DNA of 64,000 nucleotides from JBCCQL01 sp039414355 (GTDB lineage: Bacteria; Planctomycetota; Planctomycetia; Pirellulales; Lacipirellulaceae), in NCBI GenBank assembly GCA_039414355.1, contig JBCDJN010000005.1, positions 1 through 64,000 of the forward strand, given 5' to 3'. Below are positions 56,520-64,000 of the stretch, piece by piece; position 1 is the stretch's first letter, and every line of letters begins with the position of its first letter. Made by a program: the position numbers and the translations under genes. The notes under the pieces are model-generated. The model was not told where the DNA came from and made no database searches. It worked only from the letters and a program-made list of their open reading frames with translations.

Positions 56520-57302
56520 CTACAGGGTTTCGGCGGCCGCGAGCTGAGCGGCCCGGCAGTCGCCCGGCGATCGCCGCGTGGCCGCCAAGGCTCTTGCGAT
56601 CACGGAGCGGTAGTAGGCAAGCCGCTGCTCGGCCTGGTCGAGGGCGCCGCCAAAGCTCCGCTCTTCGTCCAAGTAGATCAGCGGCACCGCCACCTCGCGG
56701 ATCCGCAGGCCCTTGCAAGCGGCCTGCACCCAAAGTTCCAGGGGCATGGCGTAGCCGAACTCGGTGACGTTGAGCTTGGCGAGCGCTCCGACGCGGTACG
56801 CCTTGAATCCGCAGAAGGCATCGGTGAGCGACAGGCCGAGGCGTTCGTTGAGCTCACGCGTGATGGTGTGGTTGATCCGTCGCCGGTCCGCGGGCGCGGC
56901 GCCCGTGGCGGCGGCGTCAGTCGCGAGGTACCGGCTGCCGGAGACGATGTCGTAAGGCTCGCCCGATCCGCTGCCCGCTGGGAAGACGGCCGCGGCGAGG
57001 TCGTTGATCAACTGCGGTTCGTGCTGACCATCGCAATCAATGGTGACCAGCACGTCGTAGTCGTTGCCGATCGCGTAGTCGAACGCGGAGGCCAACGCGG
57101 CGCCGTAGCCGCGGTTCTCCTCGTGCCGGAGCAGCGCGATGTCGTTCCGCTTTGACAGCAGTTCACTGCTGCCGTCGGACGATCCGTCGTCAACCACCAG
57201 CACGTCGCCAGCATGCCTGCCCACTTCGCCCAACACCTCCTCCAGGTGCTTCGCCTCGTTGTAAACGGGCAGGGCGGTGAGGCAGCGTGGCGGGCTGGAC
57301 AT
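56520..57302 (-). CDS. Family 2 glycosyltransferase, dolichol-phosphate-mannosyltransferase-like
   Basis: The protein has 260 residues from ATG 57302. It has the GT2 opening CLTALPVYNEAKHLEEVL, the second strand LVVDDGSSDGS and the metal site VTIDCDGQHEP. The acceptor region FCGFKAYRVGALAK is typical of polyprenyl-phosphate glycosyl transferases. No C-terminal membrane segment is seen, unlike DPM1-like fusion proteins. It likely makes a polyprenyl-phosphate sugar on the cytosolic side. The following BshC-like gene begins 14 nt after its stop, so they form one unit. Confidence 0.83.
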   Translation of the reverse strand: MSSPPRCLTALPVYNEAKHLEEVLGEVGRHAGDVLVVDDGSSDGSSELLSKRNDIALLRHEENRGYGAALASAFDYAIGNDYDVLVTIDCDGQHEPQLINDLAAAVFPAGSGSGEPYDIVSGSRYLATDAAATGAAPADRRRINHTITRELNERLGLSLTDAFCGFKAYRVGALAKLNVTEFGYAMPLELWVQAACKGLRIREVAVPLIYLDEERSFGGALDQAEQRLAYYRSVIARALAATRRSPGDCRAAQLAAAETL

Positions 57303-57509
57303 GGTGTCGGCGGGCTGTCGGGACGAGGCGGGAGTCGTCAGGCGGGCGTCTGTAGGATAATCGGAACCCCCGGGAATTCCTGCGCCTGGCCGAGCTTGAG
57401 CTCGGCGATCGGGGCGATCCGACCCGGTTTTTTGAGGCAAAGGCCGCGGGATTGTAGAACCGGCGGCAAGCTGGTCAAGCGGCTCAGTGGCCCCCGCTGA
57501 TGTGCGGGT

Positions 57510-58295
57510 TCAGACGGTCTTGAGCGGGTCGTGCTCCGCCTGGGACGCCCAGAATTCCACTGCGGGGAACTTGGCGGCCAGCTCGTCGGCGAGCGCCTCC
57601 ACGGCGAACCGCTCGCTGCCGTAGTGCCCCAGCAGCACCAAGGCGATGCCATGCGCCTCGGCGGCCAGACAGGTGTGAAACGTTGCCTCGCCGGTCACCA
57701 ACGCGTCGCAGCCCGCGGTCCGGGCCGCCTCGAGAAAGCTCCCGCCGCTGCCGCAAGCAATGGCAACGCTGCCGACGGGGCGATCCGGCTCTGCCACCAG
57801 GCGGACACTCGGCAACCCGAGCCGTTGCTTGGCAAGCGCGGCGAGGCTGCCAGCCGTGTGGGATTCCGAAGGCGCGCCGATTCGAACCGAACCCACGGAT
57901 GGATCGTCGGCGTGCGGATGGAGAGTGGCGATCTGGGTCAGTTGCAAGTGCTCCGCCAGTCGTTGGTTGATGCCGCGCGACGCGGAGTCGAAGGCGGTGT
58001 GAGGGCTGTAGACGGCGACGCCGGCGCGGGCGAGGCGCCATAGAAGGCCGCCGTCCACCGGTCCGTCGACGAGACTGCCGACCGGCTTAAAGGGGAGCGG
58101 GTGGTGGGAGACGACCAAATCCGCCGACCGCTCAATCGCCTCGGCAGCGCTGTCGGCTGTCAATGTTAAGCACGTCATCACGCGCTGGGCGTTGGCCGAC
58201 GGGTCGCCGGCCAGCAGGCCAACGTTGTCCCAAGACTCCGCCAAGGTCAGCGGCGCAAATCCCTCAAGCCAGTCCGTGATGTCCTTGATGGTCAT
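57510..58295 (-). CDS. NIF3-like dinuclear metal-binding protein
   Basis: The protein has 261 residues from ATG 58295. Family blocks are ESWDNVGLLAGDPSAN near residue 20, LVVSHHPLPFKPVGSL near 60, SPHTAFDSASRGINQRLAEHL near 96 and DALVTGEATFHTCLAAE near 196; the His/Asp residues of the two metal ions are present. Some members are annotated as GTP cyclohydrolase type I-like, but the function of the family is not settled. The gene is 39 nt downstream of the large secreted-protein gene on the same strand. Confidence 0.88.
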   Translation of the reverse strand: MTIKDITDWLEGFAPLTLAESWDNVGLLAGDPSANAQRVMTCLTLTADSAAEAIERSADLVVSHHPLPFKPVGSLVDGPVDGGLLWRLARAGVAVYSPHTAFDSASRGINQRLAEHLQLTQIATLHPHADDPSVGSVRIGAPSESHTAGSLAALAKQRLGLPSVRLVAEPDRPVGSVAIACGSGGSFLEAARTAGCDALVTGEATFHTCLAAEAHGIALVLLGHYGSERFAVEALADELAAKFPAVEFWASQAEHDPLKTV

Positions 58296-58334
58296 AGCGG
58301 CGAGTCTGCCGCTTCGCACGGGCGGAATCAAGCG

Positions 58335-61097
58335 TCACGGCGTGGCGATGAATCGCTGGATGAGCACACGTGGCCCGTCGATCTCCCTCGCGATCAGCTT
58401 TAGTTCGCGGCCGATGAGTTCTTCGCCCTGCGAGTACGTGTAGGTCTTCACATCCGGCTCGGGGCCGAGCTCGAAAACCTGCGCCCGCTTGCGGCGACGC
58501 CCGGGGGCGCGCAGGTAGCACTTGAAGCTCATCGGCAGGCCCGAGCTGTTGGTCATGTGCTGGTGGACCAGCAGCCTGCCGTCTTCGTCGAGCTTGGCGC
58601 CGGCGTCGATGGTGACGTCGCCCAAGCCAACGTGCAGCGTTCGCCACACACTGAACTTGAGTCCGCCTTCGGCGCTGCCGCCGGCCACTTCAAAGTCGAT
58701 GCGGATGGGCTGTTCGCCGATCGCCGCGTCCTGCAATCGGATCAGCAGCGGGAACTCAAGCGGCTTGTTGGCGCCGACGCTGAAGTCGTCGGCGGGCGTT
58801 GAGATCTTCCACTCCTCGCTCTCGCGAACCGGCAGGTCGCTGCCGAACGAGAGGCGGTTGGGCACAAACAGCCTGACCTGCCCGCCAACACCCTGGGGAA
58901 ACCCGTTGACGAGGCGCAGGACGTTGATGTGGTCCTGGCCGAAGATGCTCGGGATGCGATCCTTGGCGAACTGAACGGACATTCGCCATCGGGCGACCGC
59001 CTCGTTGAGGCCCAGCACAAACAGCGGCATCGGACCGACTCGTAATCGGTCGCGGACGCCGTCTTTTTCGGGCCGAACCGCCTTCCCCCAGACGTCGTAG
59101 GCCATGATGTCGTCGCCCAGGTAGAGCGTCTCTTCCGCGGGGGTGGTGTTCCACAAGACCATCACCACTTGCCCGTCTGCCCGTCGGAAGAGCCAGTTTT
59201 GGCTGCCGCCGGGGAGCTGAAGATGCCCCATGAACTGGGCGCCGCTGAGCAGCATGGCCGAGGTCCGCCACGGCAGCAGGAGCTCGCCGGGTTTCCCTTC
59301 GGGCGTCATCAGTCCGTGTTTGCCCGAGAACGGGTCGGGGGCGAAGATCGCGTCGGCGCCGTGCCGTTTGGCGACCACGATCTGCTCTACGAACTCCCGC
59401 ACCCGGCTGGTGTGCTGCTCTCCCTGCGTGACGTGAACCGTCTCGTCCACCGCGGGTTCGATTAATACCCACAGCTTCCGGTCCGCGGCGTCAATCGCCC
59501 CTAGCCGCTCGTTCAGCCCGTCGGCGTCCTGCGGGGGCTTGGACGAAAGCTGATGGACTTCCCAGCTCAAGCGGCCCGGCAGCAGTTCGGTATCCCACCT
59601 CCATCCAATCGCCAGATCCACGTCCTGCCCGAAACGGTAGAGCTGGCGCCGGATGTTGGCGATCTGCCCGATCAGGTCCTCGTAACCCACGAAGCTGGTG
59701 TCGTGATCGGCGCCGATCTGCCACCAGCGGATCCGCAGCGATAGCCGGGTCATGATGTGGTCGTACAGCGGAACCCACCGCGACGAGTCTTCCCCCATCA
59801 CGTTGGCCATGGAGTAGCTATCGAGCAGTTCTTCTTCCAGCTCGATGTCCGGGTCGAGCGTCTCGGGGTGCTGCAGGATGCCGATTGTCTCGATGTCGTT
59901 CGCGGCGAGGCGCTCGGTGAACTGCAGCAGGTCCTCGCCTCGGTGGGGGTCTTCCGGAGAGAACCAAATCGGGACCTTGAGCCAGTTGATGCCAACCAGC
60001 GGTAGGATCTTCTCCAGCGCGTCGAACTGTAGCGGTCGATCGGCGGTAGGCAGCGTCCAGCCGAACTCGCCTCGGGTCTTCGCAATCTCGGGCGGGATCA
60101 CCGCGAGCGTGACCTCGCGCTTGTCCATGAACTTGCCCGTCTCGCTGCTGAGCATCTCGACACGGACCTGGTAGAAGCCGTACTTGCCGTGCCGTTCGAT
60201 GTGCGGGGTCCACTCGGTTGAGCCCTCGTAGCCCTCGGCGTGGTTGCCGACGCCGTCAACAATGTCCGAGGCCCGTCGCGTTTCTTCGTCAAGCAGCTTC
60301 CGCGTGACGATCGGCTTCCCGTCGAGGGTTTCCTCGCCCCGCACGCCGAGTTCTTGGCTCGTGGCGTCGAGCAGTTGGAACCGGATCTTCGGGTCGCGTT
60401 CGCGGATGCCCGACAGACTGCAGGTGATTTTCACGTCCGTCGGGTCGGTGTAGACGTGGAACGGATTGTTGGCGGAGACATCGAGGCTGGGCTGGCGGCC
60501 GAGCCAAACGTCGCCGATCGAGATTCTGCCGTGCAGGTCGCCGTACCCGCTCTTGACGGTTTCGATACGGACCGTGGCGTTGGTGATGTCGTTGTAGCGT
60601 GGCCGGACCGGTTCGATTTCCACCGATTCATAGGCGCCCGTGGCGGGCACCGGCTCCGATCGCGTCGACTGACGCACCTTCCCCTGGGCGTCGAGGTAGT
60701 CGAGCTTGACATACACCTCGCTGTTGGGCGCTTCCTCAATCTTCATGCGGAGGTCCAGGCAGTAGCTGAACTTCGCCATCACCAGGATCGGTGGGCTTGA
60801 GATCGACGCTTGGGCGCCATCCAGCTGCACGACCAACGCTCGCCCCGCCTTGGCGGCGGAGTCATCGTCGAGGGCGATCTCAACGTAATGGGGATAGCCG
60901 GGGCCCGATTGCCGTCGCCAGCGATCGGGCCAGCGGTCGTAGTTGACGTCCCAGTTGTCGTCGTCGAAAGCGCACGACCAAACCTCCATCGCGTCCGCAG
61001 GGCGACCCTGCTGCTGCTGCCGACGCCGGCCGTAGGCCGTGTCCGCGGGCAAGGTGCTAAGCACGACAGCGACGAGTAGGATCGGCCGAAAGGGCAT
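58335..61097 (-). CDS. Large secreted protein with a TIM-barrel-like central region, unknown function
   Basis: The protein has 920 residues from ATG 61097 with a Sec signal at 1-22, then a basic RRRQQQQGRP segment. Residues about 30-200 look like a carbohydrate-binding jelly roll. The central third (from GEFGWTLPTADRPLQFDALE through LKVPIWFSPEDPHRGEDLL to DLAIGWRWDTELLPG) has the pattern of a clan-A glycosidase barrel, but I cannot identify its two acids with certainty. The last 250 residues form beta-sandwich-like repeats. It is likely a periplasmic or surface glycan-active or glycan-binding protein. Confidence 0.72.
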   Translation of the reverse strand: MPFRPILLVAVVLSTLPADTAYGRRRQQQQGRPADAMEVWSCAFDDDNWDVNYDRWPDRWRRQSGPGYPHYVEIALDDDSAAKAGRALVVQLDGAQASISSPPILVMAKFSYCLDLRMKIEEAPNSEVYVKLDYLDAQGKVRQSTRSEPVPATGAYESVEIEPVRPRYNDITNATVRIETVKSGYGDLHGRISIGDVWLGRQPSLDVSANNPFHVYTDPTDVKITCSLSGIRERDPKIRFQLLDATSQELGVRGEETLDGKPIVTRKLLDEETRRASDIVDGVGNHAEGYEGSTEWTPHIERHGKYGFYQVRVEMLSSETGKFMDKREVTLAVIPPEIAKTRGEFGWTLPTADRPLQFDALEKILPLVGINWLKVPIWFSPEDPHRGEDLLQFTERLAANDIETIGILQHPETLDPDIELEEELLDSYSMANVMGEDSSRWVPLYDHIMTRLSLRIRWWQIGADHDTSFVGYEDLIGQIANIRRQLYRFGQDVDLAIGWRWDTELLPGRLSWEVHQLSSKPPQDADGLNERLGAIDAADRKLWVLIEPAVDETVHVTQGEQHTSRVREFVEQIVVAKRHGADAIFAPDPFSGKHGLMTPEGKPGELLLPWRTSAMLLSGAQFMGHLQLPGGSQNWLFRRADGQVVMVLWNTTPAEETLYLGDDIMAYDVWGKAVRPEKDGVRDRLRVGPMPLFVLGLNEAVARWRMSVQFAKDRIPSIFGQDHINVLRLVNGFPQGVGGQVRLFVPNRLSFGSDLPVRESEEWKISTPADDFSVGANKPLEFPLLIRLQDAAIGEQPIRIDFEVAGGSAEGGLKFSVWRTLHVGLGDVTIDAGAKLDEDGRLLVHQHMTNSSGLPMSFKCYLRAPGRRRKRAQVFELGPEPDVKTYTYSQGEELIGRELKLIAREIDGPRVLIQRFIATP

Positions 61098-61260
61098 TGC
61101 AGGCGGCTTGGGGAGAGGCGGAAGACGCTGCGGAACTCTACCGTTCCCCAAGGCCCTTGCCGCTTTCCCGTCGCCGCCGAACCAAGCCGATCCGCGCCGC
61201 AGAATCGAACGAATCGTTGCAAGCGTCGCGGCCGTCGCCGCCAACTTCCCGCGGCGGCGG

Positions 61261-61746
61261 TCAGAGCGTCGAGCTCTTGGTCGAATAGTCGGTTGCGCGG
61301 CGGAGCGCCTCCGCCAAATGGATCGTGAGCCGGCTCGGGCCGGCCAGGCAATCGCCGTGAACGAAGATGAGCGTTGGTGCTGCTCCGCCGCATATCGCTT
61401 CGACACGCCACTGCACGCCCCGCGCATCGCTGCCCGCAAGGGTGAATCGTTGAGCGACTTCCTCCTGAGGCTGCATCATTTCGTCGACCCGGCGCCAACG
61501 CTTCACGGTTTGCTCGATGTCGGTCTTGTAGTCCCCGGGGACGATGACGCTCTGCTGCTGGCAAAACGCCGACAGCGCTTTGCGGGTGACGGGCAGAACG
61601 ACTTCCGCTTCGGCAGAAGTCACCACCAGATCCCCGCCAACCACCTCAACCGTATGCCCGTCGGCCTGGAGCCGTTCGGCCAGTTGCCAGATCACCACCG
61701 GTGTGATGAGAGCCGAGAGGGCACCAAGGGCGAGTAGACCGCGCAT
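61261..61746 (-). CDS. Small protein with N-terminal membrane anchor, unknown function
   Basis: The protein has 161 residues from ATG 61746 (MRGLLALGALSALITPVVIW). Residues 1-20 are a hydrophobic anchor or signal. The remainder is a small alpha/beta domain with VEVVGGDLVVTSAEAEVVLP and SLIFVHGDCLAGP-like sequence (here PTLIFVHGDCLAGPSRL). The block VTRKALSAFCQQQSVIVPGD has no known match for me. It lies upstream of the large secreted-protein gene by 163 nt on the same strand. Confidence 0.6.
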   Translation of the reverse strand: MRGLLALGALSALITPVVIWQLAERLQADGHTVEVVGGDLVVTSAEAEVVLPVTRKALSAFCQQQSVIVPGDYKTDIEQTVKRWRRVDEMMQPQEEVAQRFTLAGSDARGVQWRVEAICGGAAPTLIFVHGDCLAGPSRLTIHLAEALRRATDYSTKSSTL

Positions 61747-62076
61747 GGCGGAGGCCTCCGTCGAGGGACGTGTTGTTGCGTGGGGAACGCTGGGCGGGGC
61801 CGCTGGCACGCTGGAAGCGTTGCCGCGGATGGTCGGCCGCATCGCGGTCTCCAGGAGTCTGAAACCCTGGAAAATCAGCTAGGCGCCGGGACGAGCCGGC
61901 CGATCCGGATACCCGCAGATACTAGTTCCGCGGGTCGCGTCGCCTAGGGGTCGCCGCACACTTTCGGAGACCGCGCCCGGAGCCGTCGGAAGGTATCCAG
62001 CGGGTCACGCAGCGTAACCGGCAATCTTGAAACGACTTGCAGCGAATGCGAAACGTGTTTCGTCGCCTAGAGGGAA
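61747..62076. other. Intergenic region without recognised gene
   Basis: About 330 bp lie between the kelch-protein gene end and the start of the small anchored protein on the same strand. Short inverted motifs occur, for example CGAAACGTGTTTCG (62047-62060), a 5-bp stem with a four-base loop, but none has a T-run or other hallmark. I see no tRNA, promoter of good quality or small ORF with a ribosome-binding site. Confidence 0.4.
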
Positions 62077-63678
62077 CTACTTATCGAGCGAAATCATCTC
62101 GCTCGTTGCGACGTGGCCCGACGTTGGCGAGGCGCCGGCGACCGCGATCAGTTTCTTTTCGCCGGCTGGCATCAGCCGGTGGAAGAACCGTGGAGTTCGC
62201 ATCGTGGCGGCCTCTTGCCACGAGCTGGTCGAGGAATCGAGTAGGTAGACCACTCCCTGCATGCCGCTGGTGTAGAGGGCGCCCCCGTGATTCCAGGCCG
62301 AGACTCCAAACCCGCTGATGCCCCCGCCCGGCAACTCCTCGAGCGACGCCCACTCGTCCGTCTCGGGGTCGTAAGCGAAGACGGCGCCGGAGACCTTCGC
62401 TTCCTCACTCATACCGCCCAGCACAACGAGCTTCCCGTCCAGGTGCGCCGCGGCGATCGCCCGGCGGCGGAAGGGCGGCTTGGCGATGGGTTGCCAAGTT
62501 GGCGTCGGCTGGGTCAGGTCGCAGCTATAGGCGGCGTCGATCCACTCGCCGTCGCTGTCGCCGGTGAGCGTCCACCCGCCAACCACGTAGAGTCGATCGC
62601 CAATCACCACGGCATCGTGCGAGCTTCGCCGCTCGGGAAGCGGAGGAAGCTCCTGCCACGCACCCTTGGCGGGGTCGAACCGCGCGAAGCGGTTGCTGGA
62701 GTGCATGTCTTCGTCGTCGCCGGCCTCGTTCCGTGCGTTCATGCCGCCCACTCGGTAGACCATCCCACCGTGCGCCACCAGGGCCAAGCCCTGCAGCGGC
62801 TGCCCCATGGGCAGCGTTTCCCAGGTAGCCGCGTCGTCGAGGCGGATGCGGCGGAAGTGCTGTGAGTGGTTCTCTGCCGAGTGCTGGTGGGCGGTCCCGG
62901 TGTGCCCGCCGTACACGTAGAGCCAGCCGTCGCCAACGGCGGCGCCGAAGCTGGCGATGGGGGTGGGAAGCTCCGGCAAGTCGCTCATGTGAAAGGTCGC
63001 CGTGAGGTAGTGCGTGGAGCTCTTGTAGGCCTTGCCATCGATCTCGCCCTTCTCATCGGCAAGCGTGTGACCCACACGCAAAGCGGCCAGCCCCGCAGGG
63101 ATCTCTTCGGCAGCGAAGGTCACGCCGCCGGCGGCGTCGCTGACCGCCGACTCAATCACTTCGCCCTCCCCGTCCAGCAGCTCCACCTCGGCATCGGCAA
63201 GCGGCTCGCCCCGCCAATGTACGGTCGCGGCGAGTGAGCCTTCGCCGCCACTCGCGAGTTGGGCGCTAAAGGGTAGCTGATCCACGTTTCGCGGCTGAGG
63301 CTTTGGGCCTACGGCCGGGTCGTGTTGGGCGTAGTAGACCAATCGCGTGCCGTGGTAGATGCCGTAGACGATCTGCGTGTGCAAGCCGGCGCCCGGAGCA
63401 ACCGACGTGGGCGATCGGCGGGCCAGCAGTGATTCCTCATCCACTTCCGTCGTGTCCAGCGCGGTTGCGTCTCCGCCATCGAGCGCGAAGACGGCCGCCT
63501 CACGGACCGCGTCGGGCAGGTGGTAGTCACGCTCGTCGAGGCTCTCGCTGAAGTAGAGCAACGCCCGGCCCGATTGATCCTTCACGAGCCACGGGAAGTG
63601 AGCGGCCGCCGGCGACGCGAGCAGACTGAGGCCAAGAAGGGCCGAGAGGCAGCGTTGCCTGGTCATCAGGTCTCTCAT
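62077..63678 (-). CDS. Secreted DUF4198-like / kelch-repeat protein
   Basis: The protein has 533 residues from ATG 63678 (ATG 63666 is equally possible). The Sec signal ends in SPAAA and the mature chain begins with HFPWLVKD, an N-terminal His as in DUF4198 (nickel-uptake-associated) domains that may bind a metal. Residues about 155-235 form a carboxypeptidase-regulatory-like beta-sandwich (GEPLADAEVELLDGEGEV). From 235 on, at least five kelch blades are visible through GG-x-Y motifs (LYVYGGHTG, VYRVGGMNA, LYVVGGWTL, LVVLGGMSE). It is probably an envelope protein that binds a metal and a protein or glycan partner. Confidence 0.83.
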   Translation of the reverse strand: MRDLMTRQRCLSALLGLSLLASPAAAHFPWLVKDQSGRALLYFSESLDERDYHLPDAVREAAVFALDGGDATALDTTEVDEESLLARRSPTSVAPGAGLHTQIVYGIYHGTRLVYYAQHDPAVGPKPQPRNVDQLPFSAQLASGGEGSLAATVHWRGEPLADAEVELLDGEGEVIESAVSDAAGGVTFAAEEIPAGLAALRVGHTLADEKGEIDGKAYKSSTHYLTATFHMSDLPELPTPIASFGAAVGDGWLYVYGGHTGTAHQHSAENHSQHFRRIRLDDAATWETLPMGQPLQGLALVAHGGMVYRVGGMNARNEAGDDEDMHSSNRFARFDPAKGAWQELPPLPERRSSHDAVVIGDRLYVVGGWTLTGDSDGEWIDAAYSCDLTQPTPTWQPIAKPPFRRRAIAAAHLDGKLVVLGGMSEEAKVSGAVFAYDPETDEWASLEELPGGGISGFGVSAWNHGGALYTSGMQGVVYLLDSSTSSWQEAATMRTPRFFHRLMPAGEKKLIAVAGASPTSGHVATSEMISLDK

Positions 63679-63822
63679 GGCGGGGCGGATCAGGTGATCG
63701 GCGTTGGAACGGAGTTGTTGACGCGATCCGGCGCGTCCACGACCGGTTTCAGTGGTCGGATGAACGATAGGAACGCTTGCTTTGGTCAGCCGCCGCTAAT
63801 GACGCTGAGTCTCGATTTTATC

Positions 63823-64000
63823 TCAAAGGCCGTTAGCCGCCTGCGAGCGCACCCACTCCAAGTACGCGTCGCTGCCGTCAAGGATCGGCGTGACGATCAG
63901 TTCGGGCACGTCGTACGGGTGGAGATCGTGGACGAGACGCTCGATCTCGCCAAAACGCGCCGCGGTGGTTTTCGCCGTGCAGAGCCACTCGCTGCCGCGC
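63823..64000 (-). CDS. cutA: CutA divalent-cation tolerance protein, C-terminal part (5' truncated)
   Basis: Only about 58 residues are in the window, continuing past its right edge. On the minus strand they read GSEWLCTAKTTAARFGEIER, then VHDLHPYDVPELIVTPILDG, then SDAYLEWVRSQ before TGA (TCA at 63823-63825). The Y-x-V-P-E motif and the terminal YLEWV are diagnostic of CutA, a small trimeric cytosolic protein linked to copper tolerance in E. coli. Confidence 0.88.
   Translation of the reverse strand, partial: RGSEWLCTAKTTAARFGEIERLVHDLHPYDVPELIVTPILDGSDAYLEWVRSQAANGL

Overview
The window is GC-rich and densely coded, with about 52 genes on both strands and no rRNA, tRNA, CRISPR or IS element that I could see. 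It most likely comes from a planctomycete of the Pirellulales (Lacipirellulaceae-like). The supporting features are a secreted nuclease that ends in dockerin-like GD-x-NGD repeats plus a PEP-CTERM-type tail, an SHD1-domain secreted protein, a DUF1080 protein, a CxPSR sulfatase, a Gfo/Idh/MocA oxidoreductase, a tetrahydromethanopterin-type dehydrogenase end, and an elongation factor G with the AHIDSGKTT P-loop variant. This is inference from gene content; no marker gene was aligned.

Layout. 1-290: 3' end of a methylene-H4MPT/H4F dehydrogenase. 294-11707: a lipid/polyketide locus with a fatty acyl-AMP ligase fused to an ACP, an Sfp-type phosphopantetheinyl transferase on the opposite strand, a 2451-residue fully reducing type I PKS (KS-AT-DH-ER-KR-ACP-TE), and a family 2 glycosyltransferase. 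11838-16147: cupin, Gfo/Idh/MocA oxidoreductase, methyltransferase-like protein, UbiD-like decarboxylase. 16267-22930: prepilin-peptidase N-domain, beta-CASP nuclease, SHD1 protein, LOG protein, exported nuclease, SDR. 22971-27016: M28/glutaminyl-cyclase-like peptidase, small membrane proteins, an MddA-like methanethiol methyltransferase, and a CAAX-type protease. 27438-29975: EF-G, a strong terminator, and a tiny secreted peptide with three identical 8-residue repeats and its own terminator. 30078-36337: membrane protein, beta-propeller, DUF2459, MBL exonuclease-like protein, UppP, SufU and SufS. 36532-39541: a FabZ-ACP-FabZ-KAS set behind a near-consensus sigma70 promoter. 39570-47503: surface polysaccharide genes (polymerase-like, sulfotransferase, hexapeptide acyltransferase, two GT4 glycosyltransferases) with a DUF1080 protein and a Tat-exported hydrolase between them. 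47577-58295: ferredoxin, sulfatase, membrane protein coupled to carB, rhomboid, BshC-like protein, GT2, NIF3. 58335-64000: large secreted protein, small secreted protein, DUF4198-like/kelch protein, and the C-terminus of CutA.

How genes may work together. The FAAL, PPTase and PKS form a plausible self-contained route: a free fatty acid is activated and loaded on the FAAL-linked ACP, elongated with malonyl units that are fully reduced, and released by the terminal thioesterase. The adjacent glycosyltransferase could decorate the product. The FabZ-ACP-FabZ-KAS set is a second, discrete acyl-chain system. The polysaccharide genes with a sulfotransferase suggest a sulfated surface polymer.

The observations I rate highest are the 60-residue repeat peptide at 29745 (repeat units identical in protein but different at synonymous sites), the FAAL/PKS locus, the four-gene acyl set, and a recurring TAGAmT-like box 5 nt upstream of ATG that would give leaderless mRNAs.
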